Positions 51,901-59,106 of a stretch of 64,000 nt of DNA are shown in pieces. Where the stretch lies: the NCBI RefSeq assembly GCF_012273895.1, contig NC_052129.1, positions 1,426,001 through 1,490,000 on the forward strand. The letters are read 5' to 3'. A program made the position numbers and the translations under genes. Source of the DNA: Zerene cesonia. Lineage: Eukaryota; Arthropoda; Insecta; Lepidoptera; Pieridae. The notes under the pieces were generated by a model that did no database searches, was not told the origin of the DNA, and saw only the letters and a list, made by a program, of their open reading frames with translations. The stretch's first letter is position 1; every line of letters starts with the position of its first letter.

Positions 51901-54900
51901 ATGGTGTGCATATACCCGCATCGCCTTTGAGGATCAAGGTATGTAACCGACTTGGAAAAAGAAAGATTGCTGATGTCATGTTCGGATATTTAGCACTTTT
52001 CATACGTGGTCATTTTAATATAATTAGTGAGCAACGTACATACTTAATTCCTGCAGTTTTAGCAGTGTTTTTAAAGAAGTTTAGAGATTTTCTAAATATA
52101 ATGCGCTCGATTGTCTATTGATTTAAATAAAAATCTCCCACCTTTGTCGTATTCTTACAGTTTAATCTGTGCATATTTCAAAGCAATCGCTACTAGATGG
52201 CGTTAGTAGTCTATGAAACTTATTGCCTACGACATTTAATTTACGCTTGTAATGCTAGTTTTCTGTAACTATATTAATATACAATTTAATTTAATTCCAA
52301 TCAAGCCATCTGCTATTCCTAACGACATTAGTTTCATAAATAGAAACCTAATTAGACTTGCTAGACATTCATTAACCTAATTAGGCACACTGAATACGAA
52401 TTTAAATAGGTCACTTTAATATGATTAAACGTCACTTGCATTAATTCATCCACGTATTTTAATGCAATAAAAACAAAATTCTAACGTATATTTTTACATC
52501 AACGTTGCTAAATTCAAACAACCAACCAACTTAACCTTCAATTATTAAAATTATTTATAGAAACATATTTAATTCTTAACTCCTTAGCGGATATGCAGCG
52601 GCCCTGCCTCTGTCTGTTCATGGGCTCGCTCACCATCAAACGAGTTCAGTTTATTACATAACAAATGGTTTATATAGAAGCTACTACTATCTCAAATATG
52701 TACAGTTGTGTAGGAAGACGGTGAAGGCGATTGGTGAAGGAAGATGAGGTTTATGCTTAATTATTGGTTCTCAGGTTGGCAAAGATGATGCCGATCCAGC
52801 AGCTGTCCACGCTCACGGAGCTGGTCTGGGCACAGTTAAGACTGGTAAGATCCTCACTTCGTTATAATAATACTAGCTGACCCGGCGAACTTCGTACCGC
52901 CTTAGCGTTGCAATGATGCACTACTTTATTGTGTATAGCTCACCTATCTTAGGTATAAGTACCTATTCAATTTGAATTGAATCCTTCACACAAAAAAAAA
53001 TAATTTTCCATATAAAAAAAAAATATTTTATTTTTCTTAATATTTTTTTCCGTAAGAATCTTCTCCTAATAATAACAAATACAACAAAAAAAGAATTAGT
53101 GAAATCGGTCCAGCCATTCACGCGTGATGCCGTGACCAAGGAAAACGGGTTTCATTTTTATATATATAGATAAGTTGCTAACCCCATTGGGATCTGCTTT
53201 GACAACGCGGGCCAAGATGCTGGGTGTCGAAATGAGAAAAAAAACTTTACATGTATTTTTTTCATTATATTTTTAGGGTCTATAACCCTAAAATAAACTT
53301 CAATATTTTAATTTCCCATATCACGAAATACTCCATAGACGTATAAGAGGTTTGATTTTATCACGTTTTCTTCATACGATAATTCTTAATATTTTTAAAG
53401 TATCTATAATTAAACAAGAAAAAAAAAATACTATAATTAATAATATTCCATTTAGGCGCCAAAACGGACCTGATCATCGACACCTGTAATGCTGGATGCG
53501 GTATCCTCGCCGTCACAATGGACGGCCCTTCAAGGGTCGCCATGGACTGCACTGAGGTTGAGGAGGGCTATAAGGTGAGGGATTTATTTTGGTATTTTTT
53601 ATACTTCAAATTATCTCTTGATTAGCTTTTACCTTCTTTTTACCTTTAATCGTTGTTTTTGGAGATTTCTAAATCTTTTATGTTGAACTAGTTTTAACAT
53701 TGATCTTATATAAACTACTAGCTGCGCCCCGCGGTTTCGCCCGCGTCAGTCCGTATCCCGTAGGATAATCGGGATAAAAAGTTGGCTATATGTTACTCCA
53801 GTTGTCCAGCTATCTACGTACCAAATTTCATTGCAATCGGTTCAGTAGTTTTTGCGTGAAAGAGCAACAAACACGCACACATCCTTACAAACTTTCCCAT
53901 TTATAATATTAGTAGGATAGTAGGATTTGTAATAATAGACTTAATTGGTACAATGTAAGCCAAATATACTTATGAATCACGTTGTTTTTCTTTGCTTTCA
54001 CAAGGAATTAAAATATGGTAAGCAATTACTTTGATGTATCTAATCATAATTCTTTGTGATTACTTATTTTATATAAAACATAGAAGAAAGGTTTCAAAAT
54101 TTTGCAGAAACATTACACATTAATAGGAATTTAAACTAAGTACTAAACGAAAGTATAAGTATTCATTCATGGAGAATATATACCTATTTATGTCTCTTTA
54201 GTACGTCCAGTTAACTCTGCTGTAAAATTTTCTTTTAAATTGTTCTTGGTTATTGTAAACTCCAGTCTGAAAATTGAGTCCTCTAAAAAACGAAGCATCA
54301 TGCGAGAGACTATTCGATACGAGGCACAGGGTAACAATTCATAAAACAAATTATTCGTATTATTTATTGTAATTATATATCCAGGTGCGATACACGCCTC
54401 TGGCCCCCGGTTTTTACTACATGAGCATCAAGTACAACGGCCACCACATTGTGGGATCGCCCTTCAAGATTGAGGCCACAGGTACGTGGAATTTTCTAGG
54501 GCGTTGGGTTATATGACAAAATTGAATAATCTAGGCCAGTTTTTCCAGTCGTTAATCCTTCCCTTTTCCCTTACCCCATAAAAGCGGGCAGCGCATTCAC
54601 ACAGGTACTACCTTTGCGAATGTTTATGGGCGGTGGTGATCGCTTACCATCAGGCGAACCACCAGCTCAGCTGCCCGCTATGACATAAAAAAAAAAAAAA
54701 AATCTAGACTAAAGTTTCTGTGCCTATTCATTGTATAAGTTAATCGGGGCACGCTTAAATTTAGAGTTTTGTACTATTTTAACAGTCAGTTAAAAGCTTA
54801 GTAGTCCAGTAAAATCAATATATAATTTAATCTTTACTCAGACTATCTATAATCATTTTCAAAGAATATTTTAACCCAATATAAATCCACCTGATAATTC

Positions 54901-56195
54901 GGTGATTTATAAATTCAAATATCATTATTGTTTCCTATCTTATCATTGACTTTTATCAACCGACTTCCAAAAGGGAAGAGGTTCTCAATTCGACTGCATT
55001 TATTTGGGTAAACTGATTTTGGTGATTTTCTTTGAAAGCTGGTGCCTATCGTGTGGTCCCATTTCAATTTAGTTTCTTGCTTGTAACTAAAATGCCTTTA
55101 CCACTCCACTCCTTTTACCACTGTATGCCTACAGACCTCTAACAAAATTCCCCCACAGGAGAGAACCTTGCGGAGATCGGTGCGCAAGAAACGAGCTCCG
55201 TGACAGTGGAAACAGTCCAAAAGGTGTCCAAAGCTGCGCAGAAGCAGGGCCCGGTGTTGCCGCACTTCAAGTCCGACGCCACGAAGGTCGTCAGCAAGGG
55301 CATGGGCCTGAAGAAGGCGTATTTGAACAAGCACAACCAGTTCACGGTGCACGCTGGTGATGCGGGTGAGATATAATGGAGGACTCTTAAACTCATTTAT
55401 TTATTCAATTAGACGCACTTTTGAAGCGACTGTTATAACATTTACCACCGGTTCGGAAAGCAGTTTCTACAGAGAAGAGCCGGCAAGAAACTCTGTAGAT
55501 GATCAACATTCAATTGCAATGTGGCCCACTTTTTTACTGTATTTTTATAGATAAATGATTACTCAAGCAATTTTGTGGTCTTAAAATATTTTATTTTCAT
55601 TTTTGTAACATTATATAAAAGCAGAAAAGCAGTGGTGGCTCAGTGGTGAGGACCTCGGACTTCAAAATCGATAAGTCGGGGTTCGAGACCGGACGAGCGT
55701 GCAGGAAATATATTGATTTTCAATTTATCTGCACATGTGGATAACATCACCACTGCTTAAAACGGTGAAGGAAAACATCGTGAGGAAACCGGCATGTCCA
55801 AGAATCAAAAGTTCGACGACATGTGACATCTGCCAACCCGCACTTGGCCAGCGTGGTGGATTATGGCCTAAACCCTCATAGGAGGCCTGTGTCCCAGCAG
55901 TGGGAATATATATGGGCTGATGATATATAAAAGCAGATAGCCTGCTAATTAGCTAAAAATAGGTACAAAAACTTTATGATGCTCTTTTTTATAAGATCCT
56001 TTATTCTCAGGTAATAATATCCTATACGTGGGTATCTACGGCCCCAAGGGTCCCTGCGACGAGGTCCAACTGAAGCATAAGGGTAAAAACAACTACGAAT
56101 GCTGGTACGTAGTGAGGGACAGAGGGGAGTACATCGTGATCGTCAAGTGGGGGGAGGAGCACATCCCCGGATCTCCTTATAAGGTTGAGGTCTAG
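30677..56195 (+). CDS. cher: Filamin (cheerio), short isoform: 18-exon joined coding region
   Basis: Filamins are actin-crosslinking scaffold proteins. The C-terminal rod binds membrane receptors and signalling proteins, opens under tension, and dimerises by its last repeat. Joining the eighteen exons listed here gives 2,763 bases, 920 codons plus TAG, with every splice phase consistent. The product has a unique N-terminus (residues 1 to about 60) and nine Ig-like repeats equivalent to vertebrate repeats 16-24: R16 about 60-137, R17 138-232, R18 233-317, R19 318-412, R20 413-507, R21 510-602, R22 603-697, R23 698-790, hinge 2 791-827, R24 828-920. No actin-binding domain is included. Size and content match the roughly 90-kDa Drosophila FLN90 form, which is known to come from an internal promoter. 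The long isoform presumably uses exon 8949-9061 instead of the first exon here. The span given includes introns. Confidence 0.93.
31407..31547 (+). CDS. cher: Filamin exon 2: repeat 16
   Basis: It encodes residues 80-126 and ends one base into codon 127. The acceptor is ttgtag and the donor CAAG|GTAATA. The sequence EVKMPSGNIDQPTIEDNRDG then DGTVSIKYEPREEGVHELYV is the B-E strand block of repeat 16. Like vertebrate R16 it lacks the usual GGLSL C/D segment, so the fold is an atypical even-numbered repeat that pairs with R17. Confidence 0.95.
31956..32125 (+). CDS. cher: Filamin exon 3: end of repeat 16, start of repeat 17
   Basis: It encodes residues 127-183. GSPYKFHVD closes R16, and YVTAYGPGLISGVSGEPSQF opens R17, followed by GGLSLAVEGPSKAE. 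That C/D strand face is the one vertebrate filamins use to bind receptor tails such as GPIb. The exon exits in phase 0. Confidence 0.96.
32346..32471 (+). CDS. cher: Filamin exon 4: repeat 17, second half
   Basis: It encodes residues 184-225: ITCHDNKDGTVAVSFLPTAP, then GEYKVSVRFGDKHIKGSPFM. It is the D-G strand half of R17 ending in the family GSPF signature. Both boundaries are phase 0, so the 42-codon exon is symmetrical and could be skipped without a frameshift. Confidence 0.96.
32632..32745 (+). CDS. cher: Filamin exon 5: R17 end and linker into repeat 18
   Basis: It encodes residues 226-263, VTGEGRKRNQISVGSCSEVT through SDNDIRSLNASIQ. It matches the vertebrate VGS...-TASI start of R18, where the A strand is displaced and folds with R19. 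Both boundaries are phase 0. Confidence 0.94.
32941..33141 (+). mobile_element. Lep1-type Helitron-like element in filamin intron 5
   Basis: An intact copy from tcctactaatattataaatg to gcggggcgcagctagt, inserted between exons 5 and 6 in the sense orientation. It fills nearly half of the 463-base intron and stops 67 bases before the next exon. Confidence 0.88.
33209..33397 (+). CDS. cher: Filamin exon 6: repeat 18 and start of repeat 19
   Basis: It encodes residues 264-326. APSGLEEPCFLKRLPSGNIG is very close to the vertebrate R18 segment (PSGREEPCLLKRL-type). ISFTPREAGQHIVSVKKMG and NSPFTITVQ then complete R18, and EVGDAKKVK begins R19. Both boundaries are phase 0. The acceptor is gtcaccag and the donor AAG|GTATCA. 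Confidence 0.97.
33461..33659 (+). mobile_element. Lep1-type Helitron-like element in filamin intron 6
   Basis: Second copy in a row in the sense orientation, from tcctaccaatattacaaatg to gcggggcgcagctagt. It is slightly more diverged than the one in intron 5. Confidence 0.87.
33943..34113 (-). repeat. Helitron-like repeat, family B, in filamin intron 6
   Basis: It starts actagcggtccgccccgggc and contains aatgggctatctcaaactg. Related copies are at 42678-42796 (plus), 47300-47446 (minus), 47825-47935 (minus) and a fragment at 37180. Confidence 0.7.
34280..34382 (+). CDS. cher: Filamin exon 7: repeat 19, first half
   Basis: It encodes residues 327-360 plus one base. VSGSALKEGKTQGENTFTVD then TRNAGYGGLSLSIEG is the A-C strand part of R19. 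The DTR-AGYGGLSL motif is shared with the vertebrate receptor-binding face of R19. Confidence 0.96.
34459..34656 (+). repeat. Interspersed repeat, family C copy, in filamin intron 7
   Basis: It reads atcactacatagtataaaac at the left and tttagcgcgtgggaagccgc near the right, the reverse of the 14589 copy. It lies about 76 bases downstream of exon 7. Confidence 0.65.
34938..35083 (+). repeat. Local direct duplication before exon 8
   Basis: The phrase gagtttgagtttaactcaaa followed by a ctctttctca-like tract occurs at about 34938-34975 and again at 35049-35082, ending at the exon 8 acceptor. The distal copy supplies the real cag; the proximal copy has catac instead. Confidence 0.7.
35084..35226 (+). 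CDS. cher: Filamin exon 8: repeat 19, second half
   Basis: It encodes residues 361-408. GPSKAEIQCADSKDGVLAIS, then YKPTEPGYYIVNLKFADHHV and GSPFTVK complete R19. It enters in phase 1 at the glycine and exits in phase 0. Confidence 0.97.
35618..35795 (+). repeat. Interspersed repeat, family H, with (AAAC)n
   Basis: It matches 6575-6735 (gtgggtcaaaatcg ... aaaagcgtgt) and has an internal tract of AAAC units interrupted by catac at about 35709-35757. It lies in filamin intron 8. Confidence 0.65.
36258..36366 (+). CDS. cher: Filamin exon 9: linker and start of repeat 20
   Basis: It encodes residues 409-444 plus one base. VSGEGSNRQREKIQRQRDPA and PLTEVGTNCKLTFKMPG contain the basic linker and displaced A strand that precede R20 in all filamins (vertebrate GEGRVKES...VG type). 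The highly charged RQREKIQRQR stretch is likely surface exposed. Confidence 0.95.
36409..36678 (-). mobile_element. 5'-truncated SINE in filamin intron 9
   Basis: It starts with (ATC)n on the plus strand, the reverse of the GAT tail, and extends to the B-box (ggtctcaaacccgaac). The A-box head is absent. A possible 8-base duplication, GTAAAATT, lies at 36401-36408 and 36679-36686. It is inserted 42 bases after exon 9. Confidence 0.75.
36814..36985 (-). mobile_element. Lep1-type Helitron-like element, truncated
   Basis: It begins actagctacgacccgcgg and stops within actttcgcg. The ttataatattagtagga edge is missing, so it is truncated at its 5' end. Confidence 0.8.
37180..37262 (+). repeat. Fragment of Helitron-like family B
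   Basis: atgaagctgaagaatttg and gcgctaatctcgggaactac match the left half of the 42678 copy. It directly abuts the polypyrimidine tract of exon 10, so the branch-site region may derive from it. Confidence 0.55.
37277..37441 (+). CDS. cher: Filamin exon 10: repeat 20
   Basis: It encodes residues 445-499 plus one base. SFDLAATVTSPGGVSEDAEI, then VEDGLYSVHFVPKELGVHTV and YREIHIPG form the B-F strands of R20. It has no GGLSL segment, as expected for the atypical even-numbered repeat that masks R21. It is GC-rich compared with its introns. Confidence 0.96.
37719..37895 (-). mobile_element. Truncated (GAT)n SINE in filamin intron 10
   Basis: It begins at (ATC)n and ends at atccttcaccgtcaata, having only the 3' half of the SINE. 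The short repeat tcaataa on both sides may be a target duplication. The histidine run in one reading frame is simply the ATC tract. Confidence 0.72.
38046..38230 (+). mobile_element. Decayed Lep1-like element
   Basis: Left edge ccttacttatattataaatg and right edge ggcgaaaccgcgagcggaaa are recognisable, with little in common between. Confidence 0.5.
38806..39012 (-). mobile_element. Lep1-type Helitron-like element in filamin intron 10
   Basis: It runs from actagctgcggccctgatg to tttataatattagtaca and ends 87 bases before exon 11. It has an insertion or divergence at the GC palindrome. Confidence 0.8.
39100..39339 (+). CDS. cher: Filamin exon 11: end of repeat 20, most of repeat 21
   Basis: It encodes residues 500-579 plus one base and is the largest internal exon (240 bases). 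GSPFQFTVGPLRDSGAHLVK ends R20 and starts R21. GTGLERGEAGRFNEFNVWTR and EAGAGQLAISLEGPSKAEID give the R21 C/D face, the main integrin-tail binding site in vertebrate filamin A. Here the second glycine of GGLSI-type motifs is Gln (GQLAIS). It ends at VSYKVDEPG. Confidence 0.97.
42437..42625 (+). repeat. Interspersed repeat, family D copy
   Basis: It starts aaattctcgtgtcacaat and ends gtatcagctagtaa. It aligns with 44427-44605, including the agaatcggcca phrase. Confidence 0.65.
42678..42796 (+). repeat. Helitron-like repeat, family B
   Basis: It starts aataaagctgaagagtttgc and ends gggcgaagccgaggcagacc plus gctagt. It is the best-defined copy of this family. Confidence 0.7.
43300..43499 (+). 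mobile_element. Lep1-type Helitron-like element
   Basis: It runs from tcctgctaatattatcaatg to gcggggcgcagctaat. The terminal CTAG has changed to CTAA. Confidence 0.85.
43821..44105 (-). mobile_element. Near full-length tRNA-derived SINE
   Basis: On the reverse strand it has the A-box (gtggctcagtggtgagatcc), B-box (aggttcgagaccgg) and the body shared with 26220-26530. The GAT tail is reduced to gatgatgc. It lies in filamin intron 11, antisense to the gene. Confidence 0.85.
44427..44605 (+). repeat. Interspersed repeat, family D copy
   Basis: atataaaattctcgtgtcac, the phrase ccgattttgatgaaatt, and an end at gccgggtgcagctagtaa match 42437-42625. Confidence 0.7.
45033..45252 (-). repeat. Interspersed repeat, family E copy
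   Basis: It begins actagcaaacccagcgaact and ends cttatttttatatagtagat. A related copy is at 52868-53173. Confidence 0.6.
45296..45530 (-). repeat. Helitron-like repeat ending in (GTCA)n
   Basis: The edge gcagcttcgcccccgcgg and the gtcagtcagtcattcagtc tract are those of a common lepidopteran Helitron-like element. It abuts the following Lep1 copy. Confidence 0.5.
45531..45760 (+). mobile_element. Lep1-type Helitron-like element with duplicated 5' edge
   Basis: The 5' edge is present twice in tandem (ctactaatattataatcc, then cctactataatattataaat). After this the element is intact to gcggggcgcagctagt. Confidence 0.85.
46300..46362 (+). repeat. SINE 3' fragment
   Basis: It reads ctctcataggaggcctgtgt and agcagtgggaacatatatg, the last 60 bases of the (GAT)n SINE. 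No GAT tail remains. Confidence 0.65.
46610..46807 (-). mobile_element. Lep1-type Helitron-like element
   Basis: It runs from actagctgcgtcccacgg to cgcattgatgatataagca. The 5' edge is mutated from the usual tttataatattagtagga. Confidence 0.8.
47300..47446 (-). repeat. Helitron-like repeat, family B
   Basis: It starts actagcgatccgccccggct and ends past a (CAAA)n run. It is located about 130 bases before exon 12. Confidence 0.65.
47578..47768 (+). CDS. cher: Filamin exon 12: end of repeat 21, start of repeat 22
   Basis: It encodes residues 580-643. GEYRIGLKFNEQHIPDSPFK closes R21. VGDAHLLEVAQFPDSAQVDK, then TQFYIRLNGAKGQLSGT opens R22, where vertebrates have VNQPASF...LNGAKG. The donor is ACT|GTGAGT, phase 0. 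It follows the longest intron of the shared region (8,238 bases). Confidence 0.97.
47825..47935 (-). repeat. Diverged Helitron-like family B copy
   Basis: tagcgctccgccttggcttc and ctcgtggtatatacagcc resemble the left edge of the 33943 and 47300 copies. It lies 57 bases after exon 12. Confidence 0.5.
48270..48425 (-). mobile_element. Decayed Lep1-like element
   Basis: aaaagtagcctatatgctaat and acttcatacagatac are ordered as in the Lep1 family but heavily mutated. Confidence 0.45.
48725..48870 (-). repeat. Interspersed repeat, family I copy
   Basis: aaaccgatttcgaaaagaag and tggctgaaccgattttgg match the phrase order of the 54955 copy. Confidence 0.45.
48904..49104 (+). mobile_element. Lep1-type Helitron-like element in filamin intron 12
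   Basis: It runs from tcctactaatattattaatg to gcggggcgcagctagt. It is one of the best preserved copies, in the sense orientation. Confidence 0.88.
49624..49820 (-). repeat. Helitron-like repeat
   Basis: It starts actagctcttcgcagcgtc and ends tttataatattagtaagga, so the Lep1-style edges are kept around an unrelated interior. Confidence 0.55.
49825..51780. other. Filamin intron 12, repeat-poor part
   Basis: No exon seen. A stretch near 49960-50040 repeats accttactaac-like units. The segment 51450-51515 (ggtacagtagttgaggatg ... taggtttgatacccag) resembles a worn tRNA-like SINE head. Confidence 0.45.
51783..51938 (+). CDS. cher: Filamin exon 13: repeat 22
   Basis: It encodes residues 644-695. 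VVSPTGKTDDCFIQNIDGDQ, then YSIRFMPRENGVHNINVKFN and GVHIPASPLRIK form the C-G strands of R22. The vertebrate GSPF is here ASPL. Both boundaries are phase 0. Confidence 0.96.
52775..52844 (+). CDS. cher: Filamin exon 14: start of repeat 23
   Basis: It encodes residues 696-718 plus one base. VGKDDADPAAVHAHGAGLGT and VKTG form the A-B strands of R23 (vertebrate VSAYG-GLEGG region). It is the shortest exon of the gene, 70 bases, with a ttctcag acceptor and a G|GTAAGA donor. Confidence 0.93.
52868..53173 (-). repeat. Interspersed repeat, family E copy, in filamin intron 14
   Basis: It begins actagctgacccggcgaact and ends catttttatatatatagata. It has A/T-rich expansions in the middle and shares both edges with 45033-45252. 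Confidence 0.65.
53456..53574 (+). CDS. cher: Filamin exon 15: repeat 23
   Basis: It encodes residues 719-758. GAKTDLIIDTCNAGCGILAV, then TMDGPSRVAMDCTEVEEGYK form the B-D strands of R23. The usual GGLSL is CGILAV. The MDC-E--EGY segment is closely shared with vertebrate R23 (KMDCQE-PEGY). Confidence 0.96.
53717..53921 (-). mobile_element. Lep1-type Helitron-like element in filamin intron 15
   Basis: It runs from actagctgcgccccgcggtt to tttataatattagtaggata. It is well preserved and antisense to the gene. Confidence 0.88.
54385..54481 (+). CDS. cher: Filamin exon 16: end of repeat 23
   Basis: It encodes residues 759-790 plus one base. VRYTPLAPGFYYMSIKYNGH, then HIVGSPFKIEATG form the E-G strands of R23, matching the vertebrate YTPMAPG...SPFKAKVTG segment. 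The next exon begins hinge 2. Confidence 0.97.
54560..54702 (+). mobile_element. Non-LTR tail with pure poly(A), in filamin intron 16
   Basis: It contains tgtttatgggcggtggtgat and caggcgaaccaccagctcag, then a 16-base A run. It is the same tail as at 13740. The short insert is a 5'-truncated retroposon in the sense orientation. Confidence 0.65.
54955..55075 (-). repeat. Interspersed repeat, family I copy
   Basis: tcaaccgacttccaaaaggg, then gctggtgcctatcgtgtgg and tcccatttc. It lies 84 bases before exon 17 in intron 16. Confidence 0.55.
55159..55365 (+). CDS. cher: Filamin exon 17: hinge 2 and start of repeat 24
   Basis: It encodes residues 791-859 plus one base. ENLAEIGAQETSSVTVETVQ and KVSKAAQKQGPVLPHF form a Ser/Thr/Val/Lys-rich linker in the place of vertebrate hinge 2. 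SDATKVVSKGMGLKKAYLNK, then HNQFTVHAGDAG begin the dimerisation repeat R24, very like vertebrate SDASKV-SKG-GLSKA. Confidence 0.97.
55626..55923 (+). mobile_element. Full-length tRNA-derived SINE in filamin intron 17
   Basis: A-box gtggctcagtggtgagg, B-box ggttcgagaccgg, and the shared body through cagcagtgggaatatat to a short gatgatat tail. A perfect 14-base target duplication, TATATAAAAGCAGA, lies at 55612-55625 and 55924-55937. It is in the sense orientation, 87 bases before the last exon. Confidence 0.9.
56011..56195 (+). CDS. cher: Filamin exon 18: repeat 24, C-terminus
   Basis: It encodes residues 860-920 and a TAG stop. GNNILYVGIYGPKGPCDEVQ, then KHKGKNNYECWYVVRDRGEY and IVIVKWGEEHIPGSPYKVEV match the vertebrate homodimerisation repeat R24 (GVHGP-TPCEE ... 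VKWG-EHIPGSP). The product ends exactly where other filamins end, so this is the true C-terminus. Confidence 0.97.
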
Positions 56196-57410
56196 ATCCA
56201 GATCTGGAAGGTCTGGATATGTAGATTTACTTTGATTTAGATATGTTAAAGTTTTGTATCAGTGTCTGGTGTTGCTTCGGATTTGTGGTCAGTTTCACAA
56301 CTTCTGAATATGTTCTGATTAGCTTATCTGTCAGTTATGAGGACAAATTGTGCTTGAATATATGAGTCAGTGTCGAATAAACTATCAGTAACTTTATTAG
56401 GAAGTGGTGATACTGGCCTTAAATCTTATAAAATATCTTTTGTTATACGCTCTGTGAAATATTTGTTACATAGATATCACGAAATAAAGGGAAAGAGTCT
56501 TTTTGTGTCTAAAGATTATTTTTCGATTGACCTGCGTTATTATTATGGATTTAGTTCAGTAGGTATATCATTTTATTTGGTTATTGAGAAAAAAATCAAG
56601 TGTATTTTAATAAGTATCATAAACAACCTGTAGCATATATATAGTAGATATATACAGTATCGACAAATTGCCTCTTGTTTTATGTTCTTGGTACTAATAT
56701 AGTGCATTTAATTGCACTGTATTTAAATGTTCATTGCACAAATGGAAGTAAATCTACATATTATGTTGTTTAACAAGTCAAGTGGTTGCTAGTCGAAAAA
56801 AATTATCCTTTACGGATTCTAGTCATCTAAAAGGTTAGCTCTTTATTAATTAGGATTTTGGAAGTGTCTTATCAGTTTATTCGCTTTTGAATTTTAAATT
56901 TATTATCAATCTTCTTACTATTTTTACTATCATCATTATTTATATGATTTTCGTTTAGTATTAGGGCGACTAAATGACAATACATATAAAATAAAAATAT
57001 TCCTCTATACGTAAGTTGTAAGGTGCGATATCTTTACAAAAACTTCGCGCGAATTGTTTATTTATAAATTTTTCTACAGCTTTTTCTTGAAAAAGTTGAT
57101 ACGGAGAAATGCTCTCGGATTCGGGCGTAGTTTTTGCTGTAAGGCCATTTCAGACATGATTTTCTCTTTCCGTTTTAATTCTACTAACTCGACCCCAACA
57201 AAATCTGTATCTGTTAATGGCCTTATTCTATAAACTATTGTATCTTGTTTAATCTAAGTGTATTGTAATTTGCTTTCTAATTTGAATGGTTTGTGCTGTA
57301 TGAGTTTTACCTACGTAGGTAGAATGACCCCATATTATTGTAAATACCTACTTTAAGTATATATTATTTGCGACTGTTAACTAAATAAATAGATAAAGTT
57401 CAATTTTTCT
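56196..57410 (+). other. Filamin 3' untranslated region
   Basis: It follows the TAG stop without any further exon. AATAAA occurs at 57384-57389 just before a T-rich downstream element and is my preferred polyadenylation signal. Earlier AATAAA-like hexamers near 56374 and 56473 are alternatives. The extent is inferred. Confidence 0.45.
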
Positions 57411-57419
57411 TTTATTTTA

Positions 57420-58890
57420 ACTTTATTTAGTCACTATTACTTGCGACAGTTACCTCTTTATGGAGTACTGATCACACCGTTTCTCATCTAGGAAAACGTT
57501 TTTAAGAACCTTAATTTTTTGAGAACCATCTTCAATATATTGCTCTAATAGGGCAGGTATTAATTACTTTTCATAATGTACGTAATATGACTATGGTACT
57601 TATCATAGAATCCTAAAAATTGTAAATTAAGAGCAGGATTTTTTTATCAGAAATTTATGTGTAGCATTACGTAGTAGGATCTTCCATGTATCTCGTTATT
57701 TACCACAAGAATGTCTGAATAGATAATCATTTTTAATACTTCACTCTGCTCGGATAACTTGAAATATTTTGAAAAACCGAGTCGAGTACACAAATCATCG
57801 AGTCAGTGTTTAAAACTATTTTTATTTATGTCATTCCATTTCATATTTCACATTCCATAGGTCTGAAATTAAACCATTTTCTACGCCTAATAATAAAGGC
57901 CTCTGAACAGAATAACTTTTGACTTTTAACTTTCAAAATAAAAAAATAGTGTGTAAATAATTCAGTATTATTTCCATAAACTATTTAAAATGTTATTTAA
58001 AGAGTCTTCGACTTCAGTTATCTCCTTTCTGTAGATTTCCTCTTGATTGTCATCATACGTGCTATTATTTTTAAATATATGAAAATCAGTAATTATGTTA
58101 TTTTTAAACCTCTACTTGACCTTGTTGAACATCAGAGATTATCTACCATAAGTTCAATATATTGTGTAATAAGGTTGGATATTTTGTTTCTGTATTAATG
58201 ATAACCAACACGATATTCCAATGGTTCTTTCTAAGAATGAATTTTACACTATAATAAACTTTAAATTTGGTTTTAATAACAAATCCCTTCTCTCTTGGAC
58301 CACTAAGCAGACGCATTTAGTTGAAACTGTAGTTGTTTTATTCGAATTTTTAAATATAATTTAATTGTTTATTCCAAAGTTAAAATATTAGGCTTGCATA
58401 AACTGCAAGGAGTGCACTCTAAGGTTACAATAACTCGTTGGGTCTCGGCTGTGCGGTACTGGTGAGTACGCACACGTACATACTAAGCGTAAAATCCACC
58501 GCCTGGGCTTTATGATTGCCTGGTATATAAAATACGTGTTTGTTCAAAATCAATTAATTACAAAATTAATTTTTACAAATGCAAATAAATAAATACATAA
58601 ATGATAGCCCTCATGTTCTGAATTCCTGGTACATTTTTGGATGTGTTTACACTCTTCTGCTTGCTGCCTTCTGCTGTAGTAGTAGTTCTTCGCGTAGTGT
58701 GTGAGAGAGAGAGTAGTACTGTCTCACAAGTATAACGCATCTCCAACCTCTTGCGCGCCATTTTCTCCTGGTACGCATCGGAGTTTACATCCATTATTGC
58801 TGGCAACGTTCGAGTGGATTTGAATTATATATTAGCGGAAAGAAATTGATTACCTCCTGTATATTTCTGCTTGCTTGGCTTATATTTATA
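57420..58890. other. Intergenic AT-rich stretch
   Basis: It probably lies between the filamin 3' end and the repeat block that follows. Only the frame at 58630-58806 on the minus strand looks protein-like, and no gene structure can be built around it. Confidence 0.45.
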
Positions 58891-58968
58891 ATTGGAATCT
58901 CGGAATCGGCTCTAACGATTTTCATGAAATTTAGTATATAGGGGGATTTCGGGGGCGATAAATCGATC

Positions 58969-59106
58969 TAGCTAGGAATTTTTTTTCGAAAATGTCATAT
59001 TCGTGTTTTATCGACTAACCCTTACTTTTTTAACAAATAGGAGGCGTTTGAGTAGTCCCAATTTATTATGACTCTTCCTGACATCTATTGGCGAACATTA
59101 ATACTA
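58969..59106 (+). repeat. Direct duplication, copy 1
   Basis: 138 bases starting tagctaggaattttttttc, with gtcatattcgtgttttatcg and ctgacatctattggcgaa. They recur with few changes at 59358-59495. A Lep1-like element and a TA tract lie between the copies. Confidence 0.9.
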
